A stretch of 64,000 nucleotides of DNA from CAXMST01 sp963790085 (lineage in GTDB: Bacteria > Actinomycetota > Thermoleophilia > Solirubrobacterales > 70-9): the NCBI GenBank assembly GCA_963790085.1, contig CAWBNH010000013.1, forward strand, positions 124,001-188,000. Reading direction: 5' to 3'. Of this stretch, positions 58,118 through 64,000 are shown piece after piece (the first letter of the stretch is position 1; every line of letters begins with the position of its first letter). A program made the translations under genes and the position numbers. The notes under the pieces were generated by a model. It searched no databases, was not told the DNA's origin, and was given only the letters and a program-made list of their open reading frames with translations.

Positions 58118-58981
58118 GTGAGCGAGCTGCCCCCCGACCCCTCCAGCAACGGCGCCGGCGCCAACGGATCGACGACCGGCGATCAACCGCAGCCGATGCG
58201 GCTCGGCGGCATGGCCATGCGCAACGGCCTGCTGGTCCACGGCCCGACGGCCTGGGCGGCCGCTGCGCGTAACGCCGCCAGCGGCGAGATCGACGTCGCC
58301 TCCGGTCCGAAGCCGAACTTCGGCGGCAACCGGGTTGCATCGATCCCGCTGCTGCGTGGCCCGGTCAGGATGGCCGAGGCGTTCGCCGTGATCCCGATCG
58401 CCCGCCGGGCGCTGCCCGCCGCGCGACTTCCGTTCGAGGATCCGCGGGTGCTGGCTGCAGCGGTGGGCGTGAGCATCGCCAACGGCCTCCTCCGGCGCAC
58501 TGGCGCCGGCTCGCAGGCGACCCGGGAGGCGGCCTCGGCAACGCTCGGTCTGCTGCCGGCGCTCGTCGCCTTGAGCGGCACCGAGTTGGCCGCCTATCAC
58601 GGGGTCGAGCACAAGGCGATCGCGGCCTACGAGCAGGGAAGCCGCGATCCCGCGACCGCGGCCAAGGAGCACCAGCGCTGCGGTTCGAACCTGATCGCCC
58701 CGATGATGATCTTCACGATCGCCGGCCAGGCGCTGATCGAGCGCCTGCCGAACCGGCCCGGGCAGATGGCGCGGCTGACGGCCTCGGTCGCCAGCCTCTC
58801 GCTGGCCGTCGAGGTGTTCGCCTTCTCGGAGCGGCACCCCGACAGCCCATTGGGCCGGGCCGTGCACTTCAGCGGCGACTCGATCCAGCGCCTGTTCGCG
58901 ACCCGCGAGCCCAGCGCCGAGCAGATCGAGGTCGGGGTGGCCGCGATGGACGCGGTGCTGGCCGCCGAGGCCGCCGGCTGA
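58118..58981 (+). CDS. DUF1385 family membrane protein (YqhQ-like)
   Basis: A 287-residue protein. The opening RLGGMAMRNGLLVHGP is followed by hydrophobic helices and the family motif YHGVEHKAIAAYEQG, with KEHQRCGSNLIAP after it; the conserved His, Glu and Cys suggest a metal site. The family is called a predicted metal-dependent enzyme, but its activity is not established. GTG at 58118 is preferred over earlier in-frame starts because of its -10 box. It is divergent from rarA. Confidence 0.85.
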   Translation: MSELPPDPSSNGAGANGSTTGDQPQPMRLGGMAMRNGLLVHGPTAWAAAARNAASGEIDVASGPKPNFGGNRVASIPLLRGPVRMAEAFAVIPIARRALPAARLPFEDPRVLAAAVGVSIANGLLRRTGAGSQATREAASATLGLLPALVALSGTELAAYHGVEHKAIAAYEQGSRDPATAAKEHQRCGSNLIAPMMIFTIAGQALIERLPNRPGQMARLTASVASLSLAVEVFAFSERHPDSPLGRAVHFSGDSIQRLFATREPSAEQIEVGVAAMDAVLAAEAAG

Positions 58982-58983
58982 GA

Positions 58984-58999
58984 GCCGCCGCAGGGCGGC
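58984..58999 (+). terminator. short hairpin after the DUF1385 gene
   Basis: GCCGCC and GGCGGC form a perfect 6-bp stem with a 4-nt loop, 3 nt after the stop codon. There is no T-tract, so this is only a possible terminator. Confidence 0.4.
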
Positions 59000-59043
59000 C
59001 CCCACCGGACCGATCGGCGGACGACACGGGGCCGGCAACCCGC

Positions 59044-59049
59044 TAAGTT
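59044..59049 (+). promoter_or_regulatory. -10 box TAAGTT of the FtsH-like gene
   Basis: TAAGTT lies 63 nt before the ATG at 59113. The leader of about 55 nt contains a GGAG ribosome binding site 6 nt before the ATG, so this gene is leadered. Confidence 0.45.
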
Positions 59050-59112
59050 CGGACCACCGGATACCCGAGCAACGGGAGCAAGCACCGAGCGGGACCACCG
59101 CACGGAGCCTCC

Positions 59113-60717
59113 ATGGCAATGACACCCCTGGGCGACATCGACAGCATCCTCTACGAGATCGAGCGCTGGCTGCCGGTCCTGACCGTGATCTTCCTCGGGC
59201 TGCTCGTCTTCTTGATGTTCCGGACGCTCTCGGTGATGCCGAAGACGAAGCCGAAGGAGATCCGAGCGAACAGGCGCAACGTCGGCGTCACCTGGGATGA
59301 CATCGCCGGCGTCGAGGGGACCAAGGCGGAGCTTCAGGAGGTGGTCGACTTCCTCTCGCACCCGAAGCGGTTCAAGGCGCTCGGCGCTCGGGTCCCGAAG
59401 GGCATCATGCTCCACGGACCACCGGGCACCGGCAAGACGATGCTGGCAAAGGCGGTCGCGCACGAATCGGGCGCCAACTTCTTCAGCCAGTCCGCGTCCT
59501 CGTTCGTCGAGATGTTCGCCGGTCTCGGCGCCGCTCGGATCCGGCGCCTGTTCCGCGAAGCGCGCGAGCACGCCCCCGCGATCCTCTTCATCGACGAGCT
59601 CGACGCCGTCGGCGCCGCGCGCGGATCCGACATCTCCGGCGAGCGAGACCAGACCCTGAACCAGCTGCTGGTGGAGATGGACGGCTTCGAGGCCACCGAC
59701 AACATCGTCGTGATGGCCGCTTCGAACATGCTCGAGAAGCTCGATCCGGCGCTGCTTCGCCCCGGCCGCTTCGACCGTCAGGTGCTGGTCCCGCCGCCCG
59801 ACCTGCTCGGCCGCAGGGAGATCCTCCGGGTCCACACTGCCAACAAGCCGCTTGCCCAGGACGTCGACCTGCAGATCGTCGCCCAGCACACCTCGGGCCT
59901 GACCGGCGCCGATCTCGCGAACCTCTGCAACGAGGCAGCGATCCAGGCGGGTCGGGCGAAGCGCGAGTTCATCGCGCAGAAGGACTTCGACAATGCCTTC
60001 GAGCGGGTGATCGCCGGGCTCGCCAGCCGCAAGGTGATCACCAAGCACGAGAAGCGCGTCGTCGCCTGGCACGAGGCAGGCCACGCGCTCATCTCCGAGC
60101 TGTTGCCGACCGTTGACAAGGTTCAGAAGGTCTCGATCGTGCCGCGCGGCACGGCGCTCGGCTACACCCTCAACCTGCCCCAGGAGGATCGCTACCTGAA
60201 GTCGCGTGAGGAGCTGATCGACTACATGAAGGTCCTGCTCGGTGGCCGCCTCGCCGAGCAGATCACGTTCGGCAAGGTGACGACCGGGGCCTCCGACGAT
60301 CTCGCGAAGGTGACGAGGATCGCCCGAAGCATGGTCTACGAGTACGGGATGGGCACATCGATCCGCTCGCACCAGGTTCCCGCCGACGACTGGAACATCT
60401 CCGAGAAGATGCGGCAGCGCCGCGACGAGGAGGTCTCCGAGATCGCCGAGGAGGCCTATCGCGGCGCCCACCGCCTGCTCTCCGAGCATCGCGAGCTGCT
60501 CGACGCGATCGCCGAGGAGCTGCTCGTCGACGAGTCGATCGACCGGGCCCGCATCGCGGAGATCATGGGGGCAGATCGGCGCCTCGCTGACGGCGTCGAG
60601 TCAGAAGGGCCACCCGCGTCACCGTCGGTGGCAGAGGCGCTGCGGACCAGCGTCGCCGACCGCGGCGCAAAGCCGGCTCCCCCCGGGCACGCCGCCGATC
60701 GCAAGCCGCCCGGATAG
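59113..60717 (+). CDS. FtsH-like AAA+ metalloprotease with one membrane helix
   Basis: A 534-residue protein of the FtsH/M41 family. One transmembrane helix (about 20-36) replaces the usual two helices and ~70-residue outer domain. Walker A GPPGTGKT (102-109), the pore loop FVEMFAGLGAAR (131-142; the usual FVG reads FAG), Walker B ILFIDELDAVG, the second region of homology LLRPGRFDRQV and the protease site HEAGH (320-324) with TGASDDL supplying the third ligand are present, so it should be active. The C-terminal 70 residues are disordered. It probably degrades membrane or regulatory proteins. Confidence 0.88.
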   Translation: MAMTPLGDIDSILYEIERWLPVLTVIFLGLLVFLMFRTLSVMPKTKPKEIRANRRNVGVTWDDIAGVEGTKAELQEVVDFLSHPKRFKALGARVPKGIMLHGPPGTGKTMLAKAVAHESGANFFSQSASSFVEMFAGLGAARIRRLFREAREHAPAILFIDELDAVGAARGSDISGERDQTLNQLLVEMDGFEATDNIVVMAASNMLEKLDPALLRPGRFDRQVLVPPPDLLGRREILRVHTANKPLAQDVDLQIVAQHTSGLTGADLANLCNEAAIQAGRAKREFIAQKDFDNAFERVIAGLASRKVITKHEKRVVAWHEAGHALISELLPTVDKVQKVSIVPRGTALGYTLNLPQEDRYLKSREELIDYMKVLLGGRLAEQITFGKVTTGASDDLAKVTRIARSMVYEYGMGTSIRSHQVPADDWNISEKMRQRRDEEVSEIAEEAYRGAHRLLSEHRELLDAIAEELLVDESIDRARIAEIMGADRRLADGVESEGPPASPSVAEALRTSVADRGAKPAPPGHAADRKPPG

Positions 60718-60821
60718 AGCACCCGGCGACGGCAGATCGAGGCCGCTCGGCGACGCCCTCGTCGACATCGGCAACCCCTCGGCCAACCGCGGTCAAGGTC
60801 GCCCGGCGCCCTCACCGGCGA

Positions 60822-61580
60822 CTAGGCGGCGGCGCTGATCGACTCCCCCGGGGCGAGGACGGTCACGTCGGTGTCGGGACGAACGCGCCGGGCGTGCTCG
60901 ATGAACTCGACCGCCGGCACCGCGCTCATCCAGGGCCAGATACGCGGGGCCCAGGCCGGCGTGTAGGTCCCCCAGTGGATCGGCACCGCCCGCCTCGGCC
61001 GCAGCAGGTCGAGCGCCGATGCGGCCTCGCTCGGGTTCATGTGGCCGGGCCCCAATGTCGGCCCCCAGCCCCAGATCGGGAGCAGCGCGAGGTCGAGGTC
61101 GTCGGCGATCTCGGCCATGCCGTCGAAGACCTCTGTGTCCCCTGCGAAGTAGACGGCGGCGCTGTCGTCGCTGACCACGTAGCCGAGCGAGGGCGGCTCG
61201 ACCGTTCCCCGCCGCTCGGCCGCATGAACCGCGGGCGTCGCGCGGACGCGCAGGGTGCCGATCCGGAGGCTGTCCCCCGGCGTCACCTCCTCGATCGCGG
61301 TGAAGCCCTCGCGCGCGAGCAACCCCGCAGCTCCTCGAGGGACGACGATCGGCGTCTGGCGCGAGAGCCGTCGCAGGCTCGGCAGGTCGAGGTGATCGTG
61401 GTGGACGTGGGAGATCAGGACCGCGTCGAGCCCGCGCAACTCGAGGTCCGGAACCGCGTTGCGGCGACGCAGCAGGCCGTAGAGGCTCGCCCGCAACAGG
61501 GGATCGGTCAGAACGCGGGTGCCGTCGCCTTTGATCTCCGCAGTCGCGTGGCCCAGGTACGTTGCGGTCAGGTCGCTCAC
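60822..61580 (-). CDS. metallo-beta-lactamase-fold hydrolase (UlaG-like)
   Basis: A 252-residue protein. The zinc-binding HVHHDHLDL (HxHxDH) is at about 58, with further ligands in AVHAAER, FAGDTEVFDG and VPIHWGTYTP, the order found in the UlaG/YtnP-like L-ascorbate-lactonase and phospholipase-like branch. It starts with YLGHATAEIKGDGTRVLTDP, typical for this subgroup. The GTG at 61580 has a TATCGT box 8 nt before it. It is divergent from the methylmalonyl-CoA epimerase gene. The substrate is unknown. Confidence 0.87.
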   Translation of the reverse strand: MSDLTATYLGHATAEIKGDGTRVLTDPLLRASLYGLLRRRNAVPDLELRGLDAVLISHVHHDHLDLPSLRRLSRQTPIVVPRGAAGLLAREGFTAIEEVTPGDSLRIGTLRVRATPAVHAAERRGTVEPPSLGYVVSDDSAAVYFAGDTEVFDGMAEIADDLDLALLPIWGWGPTLGPGHMNPSEAASALDLLRPRRAVPIHWGTYTPAWAPRIWPWMSAVPAVEFIEHARRVRPDTDVTVLAPGESISAAA

Positions 61581-61588
61581 GCTGCTTC

Positions 61589-61594
61589 ACGATA
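61589..61594 (-). promoter_or_regulatory. -10 box TATCGT, leaderless arrangement
   Basis: TATCGT on the minus strand ends 8 nt before the GTG at 61580; the opposing box at 61624 is only 29 nt away, so the two divergent promoters must overlap. Confidence 0.5.
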
Positions 61595-61623
61595 GAGCGC
61601 CCCGAGCCGCGGGCGTCGCCCAA

Positions 61624-61629
61624 TAGAAT
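61624..61629 (+). promoter_or_regulatory. -10 box TAGAAT, leaderless arrangement
   Basis: TAGAAT ends 8 nt before the ATG at 61638. Confidence 0.5.
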
Positions 61630-61637
61630 CCGGTCCG

Positions 61638-62048
61638 ATGCTCGAGCGGATCGATCACATCGGCGTCGCCGTCGACGACTTGGACGGCGCGATCGCGCTG
61701 TATGAGGGGACCCTCGGGATGCCGGTGGTGCACCGTGAGACGGTCGCCGAGCAGGGGGTCGAGGCCGTGCTTCTGGACGTCGGTGATGGGCACGTCGAGC
61801 TGCTCGCGCCGCTCGGAGAGGAGACTCCGGTCGGCAAGTTCCTCGCCAGGAACGGGCCCGGACTGCATCACGTCGCCTACGCCGTCGAGGACATCGAGAC
61901 GACCCTGGAGCGGCTCGCCGCCGCAGGGATGACCCTGATCGATCGGCAGCCGCGGACCGGCATCCGCTCCAGCAGGGTCGCCTTCATCCATCCGAAGTCG
62001 ACCGGCGGCGTGCTGACCGAGATCGTCCAACCGGCGAAGGGACACTGA
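61638..62048 (+). CDS. mce: methylmalonyl-CoA epimerase
   Basis: A 136-residue vicinal-oxygen-chelate protein that interconverts (S)- and (R)-methylmalonyl-CoA between propionyl-CoA carboxylase and the mutase. It starts RIDHIGVAVDDLDGAIALYE with the metal-ligand His, has VELLAPL and GLHHVAYAVEDIE with another His, and ends with IHPKSTGGVLTEIVQ. The length is normal. It heads a short operon with a small protein 5 nt downstream and a methyltransferase behind that. Confidence 0.92.
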   Translation: MLERIDHIGVAVDDLDGAIALYEGTLGMPVVHRETVAEQGVEAVLLDVGDGHVELLAPLGEETPVGKFLARNGPGLHHVAYAVEDIETTLERLAAAGMTLIDRQPRTGIRSSRVAFIHPKSTGGVLTEIVQPAKGH

Positions 62049-62053
62049 CCACG

Positions 62054-62272
62054 ATGAGCGAGCTGAATCGGATCGAGGTCGGCTTCGTCGGCAACCAGGT
62101 GATCAGCTTGAAGCTCGGTGACAAGCAGCTTTCCGAGCTGCGGAAGAAGCTCTCCGGCGGTGGCTGGCACACGGTCGAGACCGACGAGGGCGAGGTCGAG
62201 GTCGATCTCGCCAAGGTCGCGTTCGTCAAGGTGGCGGCCGGCAGCCACTCCGTCGGCTTCGGCTCGTCCTGA
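62054..62272 (+). CDS. small beta-rich protein of unknown function
   Basis: A 72-residue protein with an alternating strand pattern (RIEVGFVGNQVISLKLGD, GGWHTVETDEGEVEVDLAKVAFVKV). This resembles small actinobacterial proteins such as DUF3107, but the match is too loose to claim. It begins 5 nt after mce and ends 3 nt before the methyltransferase start, so all three are surely co-expressed. Confidence 0.65.
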   Translation: MSELNRIEVGFVGNQVISLKLGDKQLSELRKKLSGGGWHTVETDEGEVEVDLAKVAFVKVAAGSHSVGFGSS

Positions 62273-62275
62273 GAC

Positions 62276-62902
62276 GTGGGCCGGCTGCTCGCGCTCGCCC
62301 TGCTCGCCGTCCTCGGGGCGGCGCTGTGGTGGCGCAAGCATCCCTCGGCTTGCCCGTACGGACAGCGGTTCTGGGTCGAGGCACCACACCCGCTGATCAC
62401 CAGGGAGCGACTGCGAGCCGTGCTCGCGCCGCGCGACGGCGAGCGGATCCTCGAGATCGGTCCCGGCACCGGCTACTACACGCTCGATCTCGCGGCCTGG
62501 GTCGGCACCGGTGCGGTCGAGATGCTCGATCTGCAGCAGGAGATGCTCGACCACACGATGGCGCGGGCGGGCGACCGTGGCATCTCGAACCTGACCCCGA
62601 CCCTCGCCGACGCGACGACTCTGCCGTACGCCGACGCCAGCTTCGACGCGGTGGTGCTGATCACGACGCTCGGGGAGATCCCGGACCGCGAGTCGGCGAT
62701 CGGCGAGATCGCCCGGGTGCTGCGGCCCGGCGGCCGGCTCGTGGTCGGCGAGCTGTTCGGGGACCCGCACTTCACGACGCCGGGCGATGTCGAACGACTC
62801 GGCCGGGCAAGCGGCCTGCTGCTCGAACAGCGATCAGGCCCCTGGGTCGGCTTCTTCGCCCGGCTCTCGAAGCCGGCCGGGGACGACGGGCCGGCGGGCT
62901 GA
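62276..62902 (+). CDS. membrane-anchored class I SAM-dependent methyltransferase
   Basis: A 208-residue protein. An N-terminal helix (LLALALLAVLGAALWW) anchors it. The Rossmann domain has ILEIGPGTGYYTLDLA (motif I, about 60-75), VEMLDLQQEML, ATTLPYADASFDAVVL and VLRPGGRLVVGELF, the pattern of Methyltransf_11 enzymes. The substrate is unknown. The GTG start lies 3 nt after the preceding stop. It is the last gene of the mce operon. Confidence 0.85.
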   Translation: MGRLLALALLAVLGAALWWRKHPSACPYGQRFWVEAPHPLITRERLRAVLAPRDGERILEIGPGTGYYTLDLAAWVGTGAVEMLDLQQEMLDHTMARAGDRGISNLTPTLADATTLPYADASFDAVVLITTLGEIPDRESAIGEIARVLRPGGRLVVGELFGDPHFTTPGDVERLGRASGLLLEQRSGPWVGFFARLSKPAGDDGPAG

Positions 62903-62904
62903 GC

Positions 62905-63894
62905 TCAGCCCGCCAGGGCTTCCCAGAGGCGCTCCTCGGCGACCCTGACCCGCTCGGCCGCGGCCCCGATCTGCGCCCAGGCCCCGGGGTCGGGCCGCTC
63001 GTTCTCGCTCGCGGCGAACAGCCCTTCTGCCAGCGCCGACCAGAGCTCGGCGGCGTTGCTCGCCAGAGCCGCTTCGGGCCCGCGCCCGACCTCCGCCAGA
63101 AAGCGCGCGTACATCGCCCGGAAGTTGCCGCCCCCGGTTCCCCGCCGCTCGATCACCTGGTAGTTGAAGCGCGCACACCAGCGCCAGTCGGTCGCCGCCT
63201 CGGGCCAGGCGGCTACCTCGGCGGAGAAGCGGCGCAGCGCCGGCATCCCCTCGATCTCGCCGAGGCTGGGCTCGAGCATCAGCCGCGCCGCGGCCTCGAT
63301 TGCCGCCGGCGCCGCCGAGCGCAGTGCCTCGACCGAGATCGCCTCGCCCTCGGGGAGATCGAGCATCTGGCCGCTGAGCGGGTAGAACGGATGCTGTCCG
63401 TGGCGAGCCAGGGCGAGCCCCCGCAGCGATGTCCGCTGGATCTCCTCGAACCCGGTGTCGGCGACGTAGGCGGCCTCCTCGTCGTATCCGGTCAGCACCA
63501 CCGCGTGCCCGGGGAAGTGGGCCGACTTGCCGTAGTGGTCCAGGTAGTAGAGGTCGGTGAGCAGGATCGCCGGCCGGCCGGCGTCGATCGTCTCCGCCGC
63601 CAGCCGCCACGACTCCGCCGCGTCGTCGGCGCTGCGGAGCCTCAGGGGGGCGCCGGTGAGCTCTACGAACTGCTCCTCCAGTCGGCCGGTCCGGCCGTTG
63701 GTGAAGCGCGACGGACTCCCCTCCTCGAGGACGAAGTAGTAGAAGCACGGCCCGGCGCCGAGGCCGAAGACGAGCTCCTCGCTGACCGGGACCCCGTGGT
63801 GGTGGAGCAGATCGCGCAGAGCGGTCGAGCCGCAGTGGCTTCCAGGGAGGTGTTGGAAGCCCGGGACCTCGACGGTGGGAGCGGGGGGGCCCAT
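62905..63894 (-). CDS. BtrH N-terminal domain / DUF4872-type protein
   Basis: A 329-residue protein. HLPGSHCGSTALRDLLHHHG (Cys, Gly, Ser pattern) near the start and LVFGLGAGPCFYYFV are hallmarks of the BtrH N-terminal, papain-like domain. PGHAVVLTGYDEEAAYVADTG supplies the catalytic His and Asp. The C-terminal half (IEAAARLMLEPSLGEIEGMPALRRF onward) fits DUF4872. BtrH transfers an acyl group from a carrier protein in butirosin synthesis. No carrier protein or aminoglycoside genes are seen here. The ATG at 63894 has a GAGAAT box 7 nt before it and is chosen over an upstream GTG at 63969. Confidence 0.8.
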   Translation of the reverse strand: MGPPAPTVEVPGFQHLPGSHCGSTALRDLLHHHGVPVSEELVFGLGAGPCFYYFVLEEGSPSRFTNGRTGRLEEQFVELTGAPLRLRSADDAAESWRLAAETIDAGRPAILLTDLYYLDHYGKSAHFPGHAVVLTGYDEEAAYVADTGFEEIQRTSLRGLALARHGQHPFYPLSGQMLDLPEGEAISVEALRSAAPAAIEAAARLMLEPSLGEIEGMPALRRFSAEVAAWPEAATDWRWCARFNYQVIERRGTGGGNFRAMYARFLAEVGRGPEAALASNAAELWSALAEGLFAASENERPDPGAWAQIGAAAERVRVAEERLWEALAG

Positions 63895-63933
63895 CGACCG
63901 GATTCTCCCAGGGCCGGGCCGATGCCGGCGCCC

Positions 63934-63939
63934 TATCCT
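63934..63939 (+). promoter_or_regulatory. -10 box TATCCT, leaderless arrangement
   Basis: TATCCT ends 8 nt before a GTG at 63948 and is the main reason to call the truncated gene that follows. Confidence 0.45.
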
Positions 63940-63947
63940 CCCCCGCC

Positions 63948-64000
63948 GTGCTCGAGCAACCCAGACCACTGCGCCCGCGGCTGCGGGCCGCCGGCGCCAC
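63948..64000 (+). CDS. start of a gene that runs off the right edge
   Basis: GTG opens a frame reading MLEQPRPLRPRLRAAGA, uninterrupted to the window end. The -10 box and spacing match those of the leaderless genes in this window. It is too short to identify. Confidence 0.4.
   Translation, partial: MLEQPRPLRPRLRAAGA

Noticed and set aside
58627..60489. 620-codon open frame antisense to the FtsH-like gene
   Set aside because: Mirrors the codon structure of the sense gene and has no recognisable domain or start signal.
60718..60821. Short gene between the FtsH-like and MBL genes
   Set aside because: The 104 nt contain no start with a ribosome binding site or -10 box and no protein-like frame.

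Overview
This is a 64 kb, strongly GC-rich chromosomal window with densely packed genes on both strands. The gene content suggests an actinobacterium, most likely of the class Thermoleophilia (Solirubrobacterales-like). The indications are short secreted proteins with a leader of the PSPAMVVSLIALFVALGSGAYAA type, an rpsF-ssb-rpsR-rplI-dnaB replication/ribosome block, cytochrome c maturation genes joined to heme biosynthesis genes, a CobA-HemD fusion, and many genes that appear to be transcribed without a leader (a TAnnnT -10 box 6-9 nt before the start codon). This placement is inferred from gene content; no marker phylogeny was possible. I see no phage, insertion sequence, integrase or CRISPR array.

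Layout. 0-10 kb: a zinc-ribbon, methyltransferase-like remnant, two small proteins, a YeeE/YedE transporter, an extended-SDR epimerase coupled to a membrane glycosyltransferase, and on the opposite strand a tightly overlapping five-gene unit (GT2, CofC-like transferase, beta-propeller lipoprotein, cytochrome b/molybdopterin fusion, membrane protein). 10-20 kb: DUF2804-like protein, biotin carboxylase/BCCP subunit, a striking 65-bp tandem repeat, SnoaL-like protein, purA, helicase loader, dnaB, rplI, rpsR, ssb, rpsF. 20-33 kb: trehalose genes (otsA, treT) with an inositol-monophosphatase-family gene and an HtrA-type protease, a GPAA1-like membrane protein, a FlgM-like small protein, thiL, a membrane glycosyltransferase, HAD hydrolase, CPBP protease, L,D-transpeptidase, pyrE and tRNA-Arg(CCU). 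33-42 kb: an ELWxxDGT-repeat secreted protein and several genes that read only across a frameshift, then USP, galT and a TlpA-like lipoprotein. 42-54 kb: an SF2 helicase, birA, SAM hydrolase, then the continuous ccmABCD-hemA-hemC-cobA/hemD unit. 54-64 kb: M74-like endopeptidase, Nudix, aldehyde dehydrogenase, rarA, DUF1385, FtsH-like protease, MBL hydrolase, methylmalonyl-CoA epimerase, methyltransferase and a BtrH-like protein.

How the genes work together. BirA can biotinylate the AccA3-type carboxylase, and methylmalonyl-CoA epimerase would process its product if that product is methylmalonyl-CoA. The ccm/hem unit couples heme supply to cytochrome c assembly. OtsA and TreT give two routes into trehalose. 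The L,D-transpeptidase, the M74-like endopeptidase and the glycosyltransferases act on the cell envelope.

Main points for follow-up: about 20 promoters positioned for leaderless translation; the 65-bp repeat with nested hairpins lying between two convergent genes and touching both stop codons; the five-gene glycosyl-transfer/redox cassette at 4.9-9.3 kb; a pseudo-M28 membrane protein resembling GPAA1; and a cluster of frameshifted genes between 31.3 and 38.5 kb that is either decaying DNA or local sequence error.
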